Shown here one piece after another: positions 1 to 6,062 of a stretch of DNA of 7,135 nt. A program made the position numbers and the translations under genes. The DNA lies in the NCBI GenBank assembly GCA_027343725.1, contig DAHWKH010000014.1, positions 1-7,135 on the forward strand, given 5' to 3'. The notes beneath the pieces are model-generated. The model worked only from the letters and a program-made list of their open reading frames with translations. It ran no database searches and was not told the DNA's origin. This stretch comes from Acidiferrobacteraceae bacterium. GTDB taxonomy: Bacteria > Pseudomonadota > Gammaproteobacteria > Acidiferrobacterales > Acidiferrobacteraceae. Each line of letters opens with the position of its first letter. Within the stretch, counting starts at the first letter, position 1.

Positions 1-1452
1 GCCACTGCCTTGCGTATGCAGTCCGCCGTCACCCGCGCGCGCCACGCGATCGAGGAGGGGACAAGCGGAATCGGCAAATTCCCCGACATCCGCGCGGCCT
101 TGCGCCAGGCGCAGCAGGGCGGCAGCGCCTTGCCCGGCACCGCGCTTGCGCATATCGCGGGACTCCTGGAGCGTCTCGGCACCTTGGGGGATCTCGCGCG
201 CCGTTACCCGGGCCTCTATCCGGGGCCGTGTGAGGATCTGAACCCCCCGCAGGCGCTCAAGGACCGCCTGCAGGAGGCGGTGCAGGCGACCGGGCGCATT
301 CGCGATGCGGCAAGCCCCGCCCTTGCGGAATTGGCGGCGGGCGTCGCGGAGCAGCGCGAGGCGGTGTGGGCCGTGCTCACGAAGCGCCTTCGCGATCTCG
401 GGGTCCCGCCGCCCCATGACGACTACCGGGCGACGAGCGGGGCGCGGGTGTTGTTGAGTTTGAGTCCCGACAAGGCCGCGCAGGTCCAAGGCGTGCGCCG
501 CGGACCGGGGGCCAACGGGCGCGAGCAGCTGGTGGAGCCGCTCGAGGCGGTGGCGCTCAACAACCGCCTGGAGACGCGTGCGGGCGAGCGCGACGCGGAG
601 GAGTTGCGCGTGCGCCGCCACCTCACCGACGCGGTGCGGGAGGCGCGCGCGGTCCTGGAGCGGCTGTTGGATGCGATCGCGTGGATGGACCTCGCGTTCG
701 CGGGCGGGCATCTCAGTATCCACATGAACGCAAGCCCCCCGGTCCTTGCGCCCGAGCCCGGTCTTATGCTCGAGGGGGCCTATCACCCGGCCATGCTCCT
801 GGCCTTCGCCGATGGGCGCGGCCCGCGGCCGGTCCCGCTGTCCGTGACCCTCGACGACGAGCGCCCGATGCTTCTGATCACCGGTCCCAACACCGGCGGC
901 AAGACCGTGGTGTTGAAGACCGTCGGACTCCTGGTGACCATGGCCTATTGCGGTCTGCATCTGCCGACCGAGGGTCGCGCCCGGGTCGGGCATTTCTCCC
1001 GCCTCATCGTCGATATCGGGGACCGCCAGAGCCTTTTGCATCAGCTCTCGACCTTTGCCGGACATGTCGAGCTCTTGAAGCGGCTCTTGAGCGAGGCCGA
1101 CGGCGAGACCCTCGTCTTGATGGATGAGCTCGGGACCGGGACCGATCCCGAGGAAGGCGCGGCGCTCGCGATGGCGGTATTGGACGAGCTTGCGGAACGC
1201 GCGGTCCACGGCATCATCACGACACACCTCAGTCCGCTCAAGATGTACGCGGCCGAGCACGCCTACCTGACGAACGCGACCATGCGGTTCGACAGCGAGG
1301 AGCTGGTGCCGACCTACGAACTCGAGATCGGCAAGAGCGGGTCATCGCATGGGTTGACGATCGCCGAGCGGCGCGGCCTGCCGCCGACGCTGCTCGCGGC
1401 CGCGCGCTCGCATCTCGCGCGTCTCGCTTCCGAGCGCGGGTCGCGCTCTTAG
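1..1452 (+). CDS. MutS2-like DNA-binding ATPase lacking the Smr domain (5' partial)
   Basis: MutS2-family ATPase whose N-terminus lies upstream of the window. The frame is open from base 1, and neither the TTG at 10 nor the ATG at 16 has a ribosome site. The first visible residues already match the interior of the MutS2 N-terminal helical domain, so I judge that some tens of residues are missing. Visible in order: helical core and clamp region to about base 740, including the VEP...LNN segment typical of MutS2 at about 532-570; Walker A GPNTGGKT (883-906); signature loop STFAGH (1048-1065); Walker B LVLMDE (1111-1128) followed by GTGTDPEEG; and a TTH switch (1219-1227). Family members bind branched or recombination DNA, or stalled ribosomes in Bacillus. 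Full-length MutS2 continues with a coiled coil, KOW and Smr nuclease domain; this protein stops about 35 residues after the ATPase core, so any nuclease activity must come from elsewhere. The TAG stop overlaps the convergent neighbour. Family assignment is firm; cellular role is inference. Confidence 0.9.
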   Translation, partial: ATALRMQSAVTRARHAIEEGTSGIGKFPDIRAALRQAQQGGSALPGTALAHIAGLLERLGTLGDLARRYPGLYPGPCEDLNPPQALKDRLQEAVQATGRIRDAASPALAELAAGVAEQREAVWAVLTKRLRDLGVPPPHDDYRATSGARVLLSLSPDKAAQVQGVRRGPGANGREQLVEPLEAVALNNRLETRAGERDAEELRVRRHLTDAVREARAVLERLLDAIAWMDLAFAGGHLSIHMNASPPVLAPEPGLMLEGAYHPAMLLAFADGRGPRPVPLSVTLDDERPMLLITGPNTGGKTVVLKTVGLLVTMAYCGLHLPTEGRARVGHFSRLIVDIGDRQSLLHQLSTFAGHVELLKRLLSEADGETLVLMDELGTGTDPEEGAALAMAVLDELAERAVHGIITTHLSPLKMYAAEHAYLTNATMRFDSEELVPTYELEIGKSGSSHGLTIAERRGLPPTLLAAARSHLARLASERGSRS

Positions 1453-1460
1453 GAGCGCTC
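1432..1460. repeat. Nested palindromes at convergent stop codons, possible bidirectional 3' end
   Basis: GAGCGCG (1432-1438) pairs perfectly with CGCGCTC (1442-1448) across a 3-base loop. GCGCTC (1443-1448) can instead pair with GAGCGC (1453-1458), and the 4-base loop TTAG (1449-1452) is exactly the overlap that holds both stop codons (TAG on plus, TAA on minus). GAGCGCTC (1453-1460) is itself self-complementary. The hairpins are mutually exclusive. There is no T-tract on either strand, so this is not a canonical intrinsic terminator. It could mark Rho-independent pausing, or transcript 3' ends protected by a hairpin, or be a by-product of GC-rich coding sequence. Confidence 0.35.
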
Positions 1461-2738
1461 GGGCGCGTTGACGGGCGTGGGCAGCGCGTGTGGTTTGATG
1501 CGCGCGATTTGGATGGCGGTGCCGCGCGTGCGCACGATGTCGACGAGGTAGCCGTTGAGGAGCAGGCTTGTCCCGGGTACCGGGATGTCCTCCAGGTACT
1601 CGGTGATCAGGCCGTTCATGGTCTTCGGGCCGTCGAGCGGGAGCTGCCAGCCGAGCGCGCGGTTGACGTCGCGGATGGCGGCGCTGCCGTTGATGAGAAA
1701 GCTGCCGTCGGGTTGCGGAAAGATGTCTTCCTGGGTCCCGGGCGGCGCGGTCGTGAACTCGCCCACGATCTCCTCCAGGATCTCCTCGAGCGTGACAAGC
1801 CCCATCAGGTCGCCGTACTCATCGACCACGATGCCGACGTGGCGACGCGAGGCCTTGAAGTTCAACAACTGGGTGGCAAGCGGCGTCCCTTGGGGAATGT
1901 AGTAGGGCTCGAGCACGGCCGAGGCCAGGCTGTCCTTGTTCAGCCGCCCGGCGAGCGCCAGGTGCAACGCGCGGCGCACATGCAGCATGCCAAGGACGTT
2001 GTCGAGCGTCCCCTGGTACACCGGGAGCCGGGTGTAATGGGTGTTGCTCAACACTTTGAGGATCTCATCCCAGTCGGCCTCGAGATCGAGACCCTCGATC
2101 TCGCGCCGCGGCACCATGACGTCCTCGACGGTGATCTTTTCGAGGTCGAGGATACCGAGCAGCATCGTCTGGTGGGACTTGGGGATGAGCGCGCCGGCCT
2201 CGATGACCACCGCCCGCAGTTCCTCAGTGCTGAGCTGGTCCGGGCGCCGTGGGGCCAGGGAGACGCCGAAGAGTCTGAGGAGCACGTTCGCGAGGAAATT
2301 GGTGAGCGCGACCAGCGGGTAGATGACCCGCAGGAGCGGCGTCAGCACATAGGCGCTCCCGAAGGCCACCGGCTCCGGATAGAGCGCCGCCAGGGTTTTG
2401 GGCGCGACCTCGGCCACGATCAGGATCACGAGCGTGAGCAGGCCCGTCACGAGCGCGAGCACGCCGGCGCCGTAGACCTTCACCGCCATGAGGGTCGCGA
2501 CCGAGGAGGCCGCGATGTTCCCGAAATTGTTCCCGAGCAGCACCACCCCGAGGACCCGGTCGGGCCGCTCCAGGAGGCGTTGCGCGAGCCGTGCCCCGCG
2601 ATGGCCGGAGGCCGCCAGGTGTCGCAGGCGGTAGCGGTTGACCGTCATGAGGCCGATCTCGGCGGCCGAAAAGAATCCGGAAAAGAAAATCAGGAAGACC
2701 AGTACGCCGGTCAGCGTACCGATGGGGACGTGGTTCAA
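1449..2738 (-). CDS. yfjD: YfjD/CorB-type CNNM-CBS membrane transporter (CorC/HlyC family)
   Basis: Integral inner-membrane protein of the CNNM/CorB family, associated with Mg2+/Co2+ efflux and homeostasis. Its 429 residues match the length I recall for E. coli YfjD, and similarity runs end to end. Order: transmembrane DUF21/CNNM domain (about 5-160) with FSAAEIGLMTVNRYRLRHLA near the start, LLGNNFGNI (68-75) and AEVAPKTLAALYPE (109-122); a CBS pair (about 204-325) opening with ILDLEKITVEDVMVPRREI and containing DEYGDLMGLVTLEEILEEIVGEF; and a C-terminal CorC_HlyC domain (about 335-415). The start is TTG at 2738-2736: an in-frame TAA lies two codons upstream (2744-2742), this is the only early start matching family length, and a GGAG lies about 12 bases upstream. 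In E. coli yfjD follows ypjD directly; here ypjD is on the same strand but separated by two opposite-strand genes. Family is very secure; the transported ion is not readable from sequence. Confidence 0.95.
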   Translation of the reverse strand: MNHVPIGTLTGVLVFLIFFSGFFSAAEIGLMTVNRYRLRHLAASGHRGARLAQRLLERPDRVLGVVLLGNNFGNIAASSVATLMAVKVYGAGVLALVTGLLTLVILIVAEVAPKTLAALYPEPVAFGSAYVLTPLLRVIYPLVALTNFLANVLLRLFGVSLAPRRPDQLSTEELRAVVIEAGALIPKSHQTMLLGILDLEKITVEDVMVPRREIEGLDLEADWDEILKVLSNTHYTRLPVYQGTLDNVLGMLHVRRALHLALAGRLNKDSLASAVLEPYYIPQGTPLATQLLNFKASRRHVGIVVDEYGDLMGLVTLEEILEEIVGEFTTAPPGTQEDIFPQPDGSFLINGSAAIRDVNRALGWQLPLDGPKTMNGLITEYLEDIPVPGTSLLLNGYLVDIVRTRGTAIQIARIKPHALPTPVNAPERS

Positions 2739-2763
2739 GGGTTAGAACGGCTCCGAGGCAAAC

Positions 2764-2799
2764 ATCGCCCACCCTAGCACAGTCAGCGGGGTTTTTCGA
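2764..2799 (-). promoter_or_regulatory. Candidate sigma70-type promoter for the yfjD homologue
   Basis: On the minus strand, TCGAAA (2799-2794; 4 of 6 to TTGACA) is followed by a 17-base spacer and TAGGGT (2776-2771), with TGC directly before the -10 giving an extended -10 element. A start near 2764 would leave a leader of about 25 bases that includes the GGAG before the TTG start. The -10 matches only 3 of 6, so this is a position-supported guess. Confidence 0.3.
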
Positions 2800-2972
2800 G
2801 AACCGGGGGCGAATGGCCCGAATGGCGGGGGAGGTTGCTCCACGCGGGGGGTCGGGCGGGGCCGTCGGCCAAAAGGGCTTACGCGCGAAAGACTTACGGG
2901 GCATGGCTCTTGCGAAGTCTCAGAACGCGTTGCCCGCGCATCCATAAGAATGGACACTTGGTCGGGTGAAAG

Positions 2973-2988
2973 TGGCACAATGGCGGCA
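2973..2988 (+). promoter_or_regulatory. Possible sigma54 (-24/-12) promoter for the membrane protein-VWA pair
   Basis: TGGCACA (2973-2979) matches the -24 half of the sigma54 consensus, and GC at 2986-2987 lies at the correct phase for the -12 half, which reads CGGCA instead of TTGCA. A start about 12 bases on would give a leader of roughly 40 bases before the ATG at 3039. The weak -12 half is a real defect, and TGGCAC also occurs by chance near 5996. A sigma70 alternative is TGGACA (2951-2956) with CACAAT (2976-2981), but its 19-base spacer is long. Confidence 0.25.
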
Positions 2989-3027
2989 AGCGAGCTATTC
3001 CTTGCAAACGGATCGCACAGGGCGTCT

Positions 3028-3034
3028 GGGAGGT
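3028..3034 (+). promoter_or_regulatory. Ribosome binding site fixing the ATG at 3039
   Basis: GGGAGGT lies 4 bases before the ATG at 3039 and is a near-complete Shine-Dalgarno match. It overlaps the in-frame GTG at 3033, which argues against that earlier start. Confidence 0.7.
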
Positions 3035-3038
3035 GCTC

Positions 3039-4466
3039 ATGTCGGTAGTCCTGCAAGACGGTGCCGCCGACCCTTGGCTTATGGCCTTGGGGGTCGTCGT
3101 CGGGATGGGGGTTTTGTATCTGGCGCGCAGCCCGGTGCGCTCGGCCATCCTGATTCTGACCGGGCTTCTGAGTCGGCCGTTTCGGATCGCGAGCCACTTT
3201 CTGCAGAAATCGGCTTCTGATCTGCGCGCGCGCAACCGCACGGTGCTTCTGGCCCAGGGCCAGGAGGACATCGGGCAGCGCGTGGAGCGGGAGTTCGAAC
3301 GGGTCGATGTCGTGGTGCGCCGGGATTTGCAGGGTTTCCCGGCCTTGCAGCGCAAGCTGCTCGATGAAATCACGGCCATCGAAGAGGATTACCGCAAGTC
3401 CCAGGAGGTCCCCCCGGCGCCGCCGGAATGGATCCGCGCCGTGAGCCCGCTCCTCAAGATGAAACCCGGACCGGATCGGATCGTGGAGGGCGTGCTCGAG
3501 AGCCTGAAACGGACGGTGGCGAAGGGCCAGGACATGGCGCTCGGCGAGTACCGCCGGGCCTGTCAGGAGCGCCACAAACGCCTCTCACGCGCGCTGCCCT
3601 TCTGGCGCTCGGTCGATGCCACCCTGAAGAACGTCGACAAGCGCCTCGCGGGGCTGAACGAACGCGCCGGCGCGCTCGATACGTACATGGAGCGTTACGA
3701 GCAACTCATCAAGAAGACCGACGCGATCGAGCATACGCTCGCATCCTCGGCGTTCGTGCAATTTTTCGTGGCGGCGTTCGTGTTGATCGTGGCGTTGGGC
3801 GGGACCGTCATCAATTTCCATCTCATCGCCCTGCCTATGTCGGAGATGGTCGGGGGCGGCAGCTACATCGGGCGCTTCCGCACCGCCGACGTCGCCGCGC
3901 TCGTCATCATTCTCGTGGAGGCGACCATGGGCTTGTTCTTCATGGAGTCCCTGCGCATCACGCATCTCTTCCCGCGGATCGCACACATGACCGAGCGGAT
4001 GCGCAAGCGCTTCCTGATGGCGGCGTTCGGCTTGCTGTTGGCGATGGCCTCGATCGAGGCGGCGCTCGCGTTTCTGCGGGTCCAGATCGCAGCCGACAAC
4101 CAGGCGCTCGCGGTGTCGCTCGTGGCGCACAAGGGCCCGTCGCTTCTATCGCTCAACTCGTGGATACCGACCGCGGGTCAGATGGCGCTCGGCTTCATTC
4201 TGCCGTTCGCGCTCGCGTTTGTGGCGATTCCGCTCGAGTCGTTTGTGTACGCCGCGCGCACCGTGGGCGGCATGGCCCTGGTGGGACTCCTGCGGACCAC
4301 GGCCTTGGTCCTGCACGTGACGGGCCGCCTGATCCGCTACGGCGGCACGATGCTGACGCTGGTCTATGACATCGTGATTTTTTTGCCGCTCGTGATCGAG
4401 CGCGCGGTCGTATCGGCCCCCGGGCGCGCGCGACCGGGACTCGCGCGCTCGGGGCGTCAGGGATGA
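3039..4466 (+). CDS. Unrecognised multispanning membrane protein with helical soluble domain
   Basis: I do not recognise this 475-residue protein. Hydropathy read by eye gives one or two N-terminal hydrophobic segments (about 13-29 and 33-44); then a charged, mostly helical soluble region (about 55-235) rich in K, R, E and D with coiled-coil-like stretches, broken by a proline-rich break at 125-146; then about six membrane segments (near 238-266, 283-303, 325-347, 380-404, 408-430 and 437-458); and a short basic tail. A small Gly/Ser-rich loop (GGGSYIG, 272-278) lies between the second and third main segments. The start is ATG 3039 with a strong ribosome site. The gene ends in an ATGA overlap with the VWA lipoprotein gene, so the two products are probably made together and may form one envelope complex. 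No enzyme motif, nucleotide-binding loop or metal cluster is visible. A transport, scaffold or signalling role is possible but unsupported. Codon use resembles that of the neighbours. Confidence 0.85.
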   Translation: MSVVLQDGAADPWLMALGVVVGMGVLYLARSPVRSAILILTGLLSRPFRIASHFLQKSASDLRARNRTVLLAQGQEDIGQRVEREFERVDVVVRRDLQGFPALQRKLLDEITAIEEDYRKSQEVPPAPPEWIRAVSPLLKMKPGPDRIVEGVLESLKRTVAKGQDMALGEYRRACQERHKRLSRALPFWRSVDATLKNVDKRLAGLNERAGALDTYMERYEQLIKKTDAIEHTLASSAFVQFFVAAFVLIVALGGTVINFHLIALPMSEMVGGGSYIGRFRTADVAALVIILVEATMGLFFMESLRITHLFPRIAHMTERMRKRFLMAAFGLLLAMASIEAALAFLRVQIAADNQALAVSLVAHKGPSLLSLNSWIPTAGQMALGFILPFALAFVAIPLESFVYAARTVGGMALVGLLRTTALVLHVTGRLIRYGGTMLTLVYDIVIFLPLVIERAVVSAPGRARPGLARSGRQG

Positions 4467-5143
4467 GGGCGCGCGCGCTTTGGCTCCTGGCGGTGTTGGC
4501 GCTCACCGGCTGTGCCGCCGGCCCTCGCGGACGCGCGGTCTACGTGCTCGTCGATACCTCCGGGTCCTACGTGCAGGCCGTGCCCCGGGCCGCGCGCATC
4601 ATCCGCTATCTGCTGGGGACCTTGCAGCCCGGGGATACGATCGCGGTCGGACGCATCACGAGCTTGAGTTTCACGACCAAGGACCGGCTCGTGGCCGTCA
4701 CGCTCTCGCGCCAGCCGACGCGCGCCGATGCCGAAAAACGGATGATCGCGGCGCGGGTCGCGGCGTTCGTGAAGGCGATGCACGCATCCCGGGGTACGCG
4801 CTATACCGACATCAGCGGCGCGCTCCTCGAGGCCGGACGCTTCCTCGCGAGCATTCCGGCGGCCCACAAGGACGTCATCATCGTCTCCGACATGCGCCAG
4901 GACCTCCCTCCCGGGGCCGTGCGCCGGTTCGCCTTGCCCTTGAAAGGGGTCGATGTATTCGCGGTGAACGTGATCAAGTCGCATGGCGAGGACGTGAACC
5001 CGCTGCGCTATCTCGCGCGCATGAAGCGCTGGCAGGCACGGGTTGCAGGCGGCGGGGGCCGCTGGATCCTGGTGCACGAACTGGGGCGCCTGCCGGCGCT
5101 CCTCCATCACCCCTCGGAGGCCCACTCGCGGGGGATCGCTTGA
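4463..5143 (+). CDS. Predicted lipoprotein with von Willebrand factor A (MIDAS) domain
   Basis: A 226-residue secreted lipoprotein consisting mainly of one VWA fold. Residues 1-17 form a short basic start (MRAR), a hydrophobic stretch and lipobox L14-T15-G16-C17, so lipidation at C17 by the Lgt/LspA pathway is expected. The residue after Cys is Ala, not Asp, which by the E. coli Lol rule favours the outer membrane. The VWA domain starts almost at once: VYVLVDTSGSY (27-36) gives the DxSxS metal site (D31, S33, S35), T115 in RYTDISGALLEAG is the expected MIDAS threonine, and D143 in VIIVSDMRQD is the expected aspartate. All metal ligands are therefore present, implying a divalent cation-dependent protein-binding role. 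The ATG overlaps the stop of the upstream membrane-protein gene (ATGA, 4463-4466), and only a weak GGGG lies in front, so translation is probably coupled. Lipidation and fold are well supported; the ligand and process are unknown. Confidence 0.88.
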   Translation: MRARALWLLAVLALTGCAAGPRGRAVYVLVDTSGSYVQAVPRAARIIRYLLGTLQPGDTIAVGRITSLSFTTKDRLVAVTLSRQPTRADAEKRMIAARVAAFVKAMHASRGTRYTDISGALLEAGRFLASIPAAHKDVIIVSDMRQDLPPGAVRRFALPLKGVDVFAVNVIKSHGEDVNPLRYLARMKRWQARVAGGGGRWILVHELGRLPALLHHPSEAHSRGIA

Positions 5144-5172
5144 GCGCCGGCCGCCCTCAAGCCTTGAGCGCC
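5138..5172. repeat. Overlapping palindromes at the VWA gene/ypjD convergent junction
   Basis: GCTTGAG (5138-5144) pairs with CTCAAGC (5156-5162) over an 11-base GC-rich loop. CTCAAG (5156-5161) can also pair with CTTGAG (5163-5168), leaving one unpaired base. CTTGAGCGCC occurs twice as a direct repeat (5139-5148 and 5163-5172). The TGA stops of both convergent genes (5141-5143 plus; 5159-5157 minus) sit inside these elements. There is no U-tract. It may serve as a shared 3' end; part of the pattern could be chance in a GC-rich region. Confidence 0.35.
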
Positions 5173-5975
5173 AGTTTCAGCAGGAATTCGGCGCTCAGGT
5201 AGGCGAACACCAGGAGCACGAAGCCGCCGACCGTCCAACGCACCGCCTGCCGGCCGCGCCAGCCGAACTGCCGTCGGCCGATCAGCAGGATGGCAAAGGC
5301 GAGCCAGGTGATGAGGGAGAGGATGATGTGGTGGGTGAACGGCAGCGGTGTGCCGAACAGCTGATCCGAGAAGAACAAGCCGCTGATGAGGGTGAGCGTC
5401 AGCAGGACGAACCCGACCTGGATCAGTTCGAACATCAGGCTTTCCATGGTCTCCATCGGCGGAAACGTGTTCATGAGCCGGGCCGGCTGCCGGTGTCGCA
5501 GGCGCCTCTCCTGCACCCAGAGCATGAGGCTTTGCACGGCCGCGATGCTGAGCAGGCTGTAGGCCAGAATGGCGATGACCACATGCGCGACGAGCCAGGG
5601 GTCGCCGCTCGGGGCCGGCCGTGGGGCCATGTGGGCCGGCAGGAAGATCTGGCCGATGGCGGCGAGCGCCGCGCTTGGCATGATGAAGGTCCCGAGGCTC
5701 GCGATCGGCTTGCGCAGCGAGGTCACGAGAAAGATCGTGGCGACCGCCCAGGCGTCGAGCGACAAGACCGGGCCGATGCCCAGGGTCAGGCGGCCGTCAT
5801 GATCGATATCGCCGATGAGCAGGCCGGCCTGTAAAATCGCCGCAAGCGAACCCACCAGAAACGCGCGCCGATGGTGCGCGTGCACGTTTGCGCCGCGCAC
5901 GAGCCCGCGCCCGTAGTAAAAGCCGGCGAGCGCGTACAGCGCAATGGCGATGACGTGCAAAATGAGCGGTATCAT
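5157..5975 (-). CDS. ypjD: YpjD, CcsA-like cytochrome c assembly family membrane protein
   Basis: A 272-residue inner-membrane protein with about eight hydrophobic helices, of the CcsA/CcmC-like 'cytochrome c assembly' family. The C-terminal part is the clearest match to proteobacterial YpjD: FTHHIILSLITWLAFAILL (213-231), GRRQFGWRGRQAVRWTVGGF (233-252) and a final helix ending in AEFLLKL. Histidines H131, H215 and H216 lie at the edges of helices and are candidate haem or metal contacts by analogy with CcsA. The tryptophan-rich WWD loop of true CcsA/CcmC haem handlers is not visible, so a direct role in cytochrome c maturation is unproven. The start is ATG 5975-5973, with a weak GGGGA 6 bases upstream; the initial helix MIPLILHVIAIALYALAGFY fits a first membrane segment. 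It lies divergent from ffh, as in E. coli, but is parted from yfjD by the inserted pair. The start spacing and length are normal. Confidence 0.93.
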   Translation of the reverse strand: MIPLILHVIAIALYALAGFYYGRGLVRGANVHAHHRRAFLVGSLAAILQAGLLIGDIDHDGRLTLGIGPVLSLDAWAVATIFLVTSLRKPIASLGTFIMPSAALAAIGQIFLPAHMAPRPAPSGDPWLVAHVVIAILAYSLLSIAAVQSLMLWVQERRLRHRQPARLMNTFPPMETMESLMFELIQVGFVLLTLTLISGLFFSDQLFGTPLPFTHHIILSLITWLAFAILLIGRRQFGWRGRQAVRWTVGGFVLLVFAYLSAEFLLKLALKA

Positions 5976-6062
5976 AGGGTGTCCCCGCGGCGATCATGGC
6001 ACAGGCGGGGGCGCGCGGAAAGGCCTAAGGCGCGGCCATCGCCCTTTCACCCAGAGGACAGC
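5976..6062. other. Divergent ypjD-ffh spacer
   Basis: This 87-base GC-rich spacer must hold the promoters of both ypjD and ffh. I cannot identify a convincing -35/-10 pair on either strand. It contains a small GGCC...GGCC inverted pair (about 6023-6038) and the ffh ribosome site at its right end. Confidence 0.5.
6053..6058 (+). promoter_or_regulatory. Ribosome binding site of ffh
   Basis: AGAGGA lies 4 bases before the ATG at 6063, a good Shine-Dalgarno match. It supports this start, which also matches the conserved MF... N-terminus of Ffh. Confidence 0.75.

Larger units (their letters stand above)
2739..3038. other. 300-base divergent intergenic region
   Basis: Spacer between the divergent yfjD homologue and the membrane-protein gene. 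The half near yfjD (about 2800-2865) is very G-rich on the plus strand, with runs of 3 to 6 G, and carries an 8-base tandem repeat CGAATGGC (2810-2817 and 2819-2826). The half near 3038 is less GC-rich (about 2935-3015) and holds the candidate promoter for the rightward pair. A long minus-strand open frame (2742-3575) crosses the region, but it runs antisense through the membrane-protein gene and looks accidental. I see no small gene, tRNA or clear terminator. Confidence 0.6.

Noticed and set aside
10..18. True start of the MutS2-like gene at TTG 10 or ATG 16
   Set aside because: There is no ribosome site, the frame is open to the window edge, and the family's N-terminal residues would be missing, so the gene is treated as 5' partial.
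1488..2777. 429-codon plus-strand open frame antisense to the yfjD homologue
   Set aside because: The opposite strand encodes a protein matching the CNNM/CorC family along its full length. The antisense product is rich in R, D, H and G with no domain, as expected from GC-rich codon bias.
2787..2797. Intrinsic terminator suggested by GCGGGG followed by five T
   Set aside because: No stem precedes the T-run, and neither neighbouring gene ends here (both start and read away).
3033..3035. GTG start for the membrane-protein gene
   Set aside because: It overlaps the Shine-Dalgarno sequence that is well spaced for the ATG at 3039.
2742..3575. 277-codon minus-strand open frame crossing the divergent intergenic region
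   Set aside because: Most of it is antisense to the 475-residue membrane protein, which has a strong ribosome site and membrane segments. Its translation is low-complexity and has no recognisable domain.
2739..5156. Mobile element or genomic island carrying the two-gene pair
   Set aside because: No transposase, integrase, tRNA, terminal inverted repeats or target-site duplication could be found at either edge, and composition resembles the flanks.
5043..5834. 263-codon plus-strand open frame over the ypjD region
   Set aside because: It is a shadow of ypjD: charged, Q/E/H-rich translation without a domain, while the minus frame matches YpjD.
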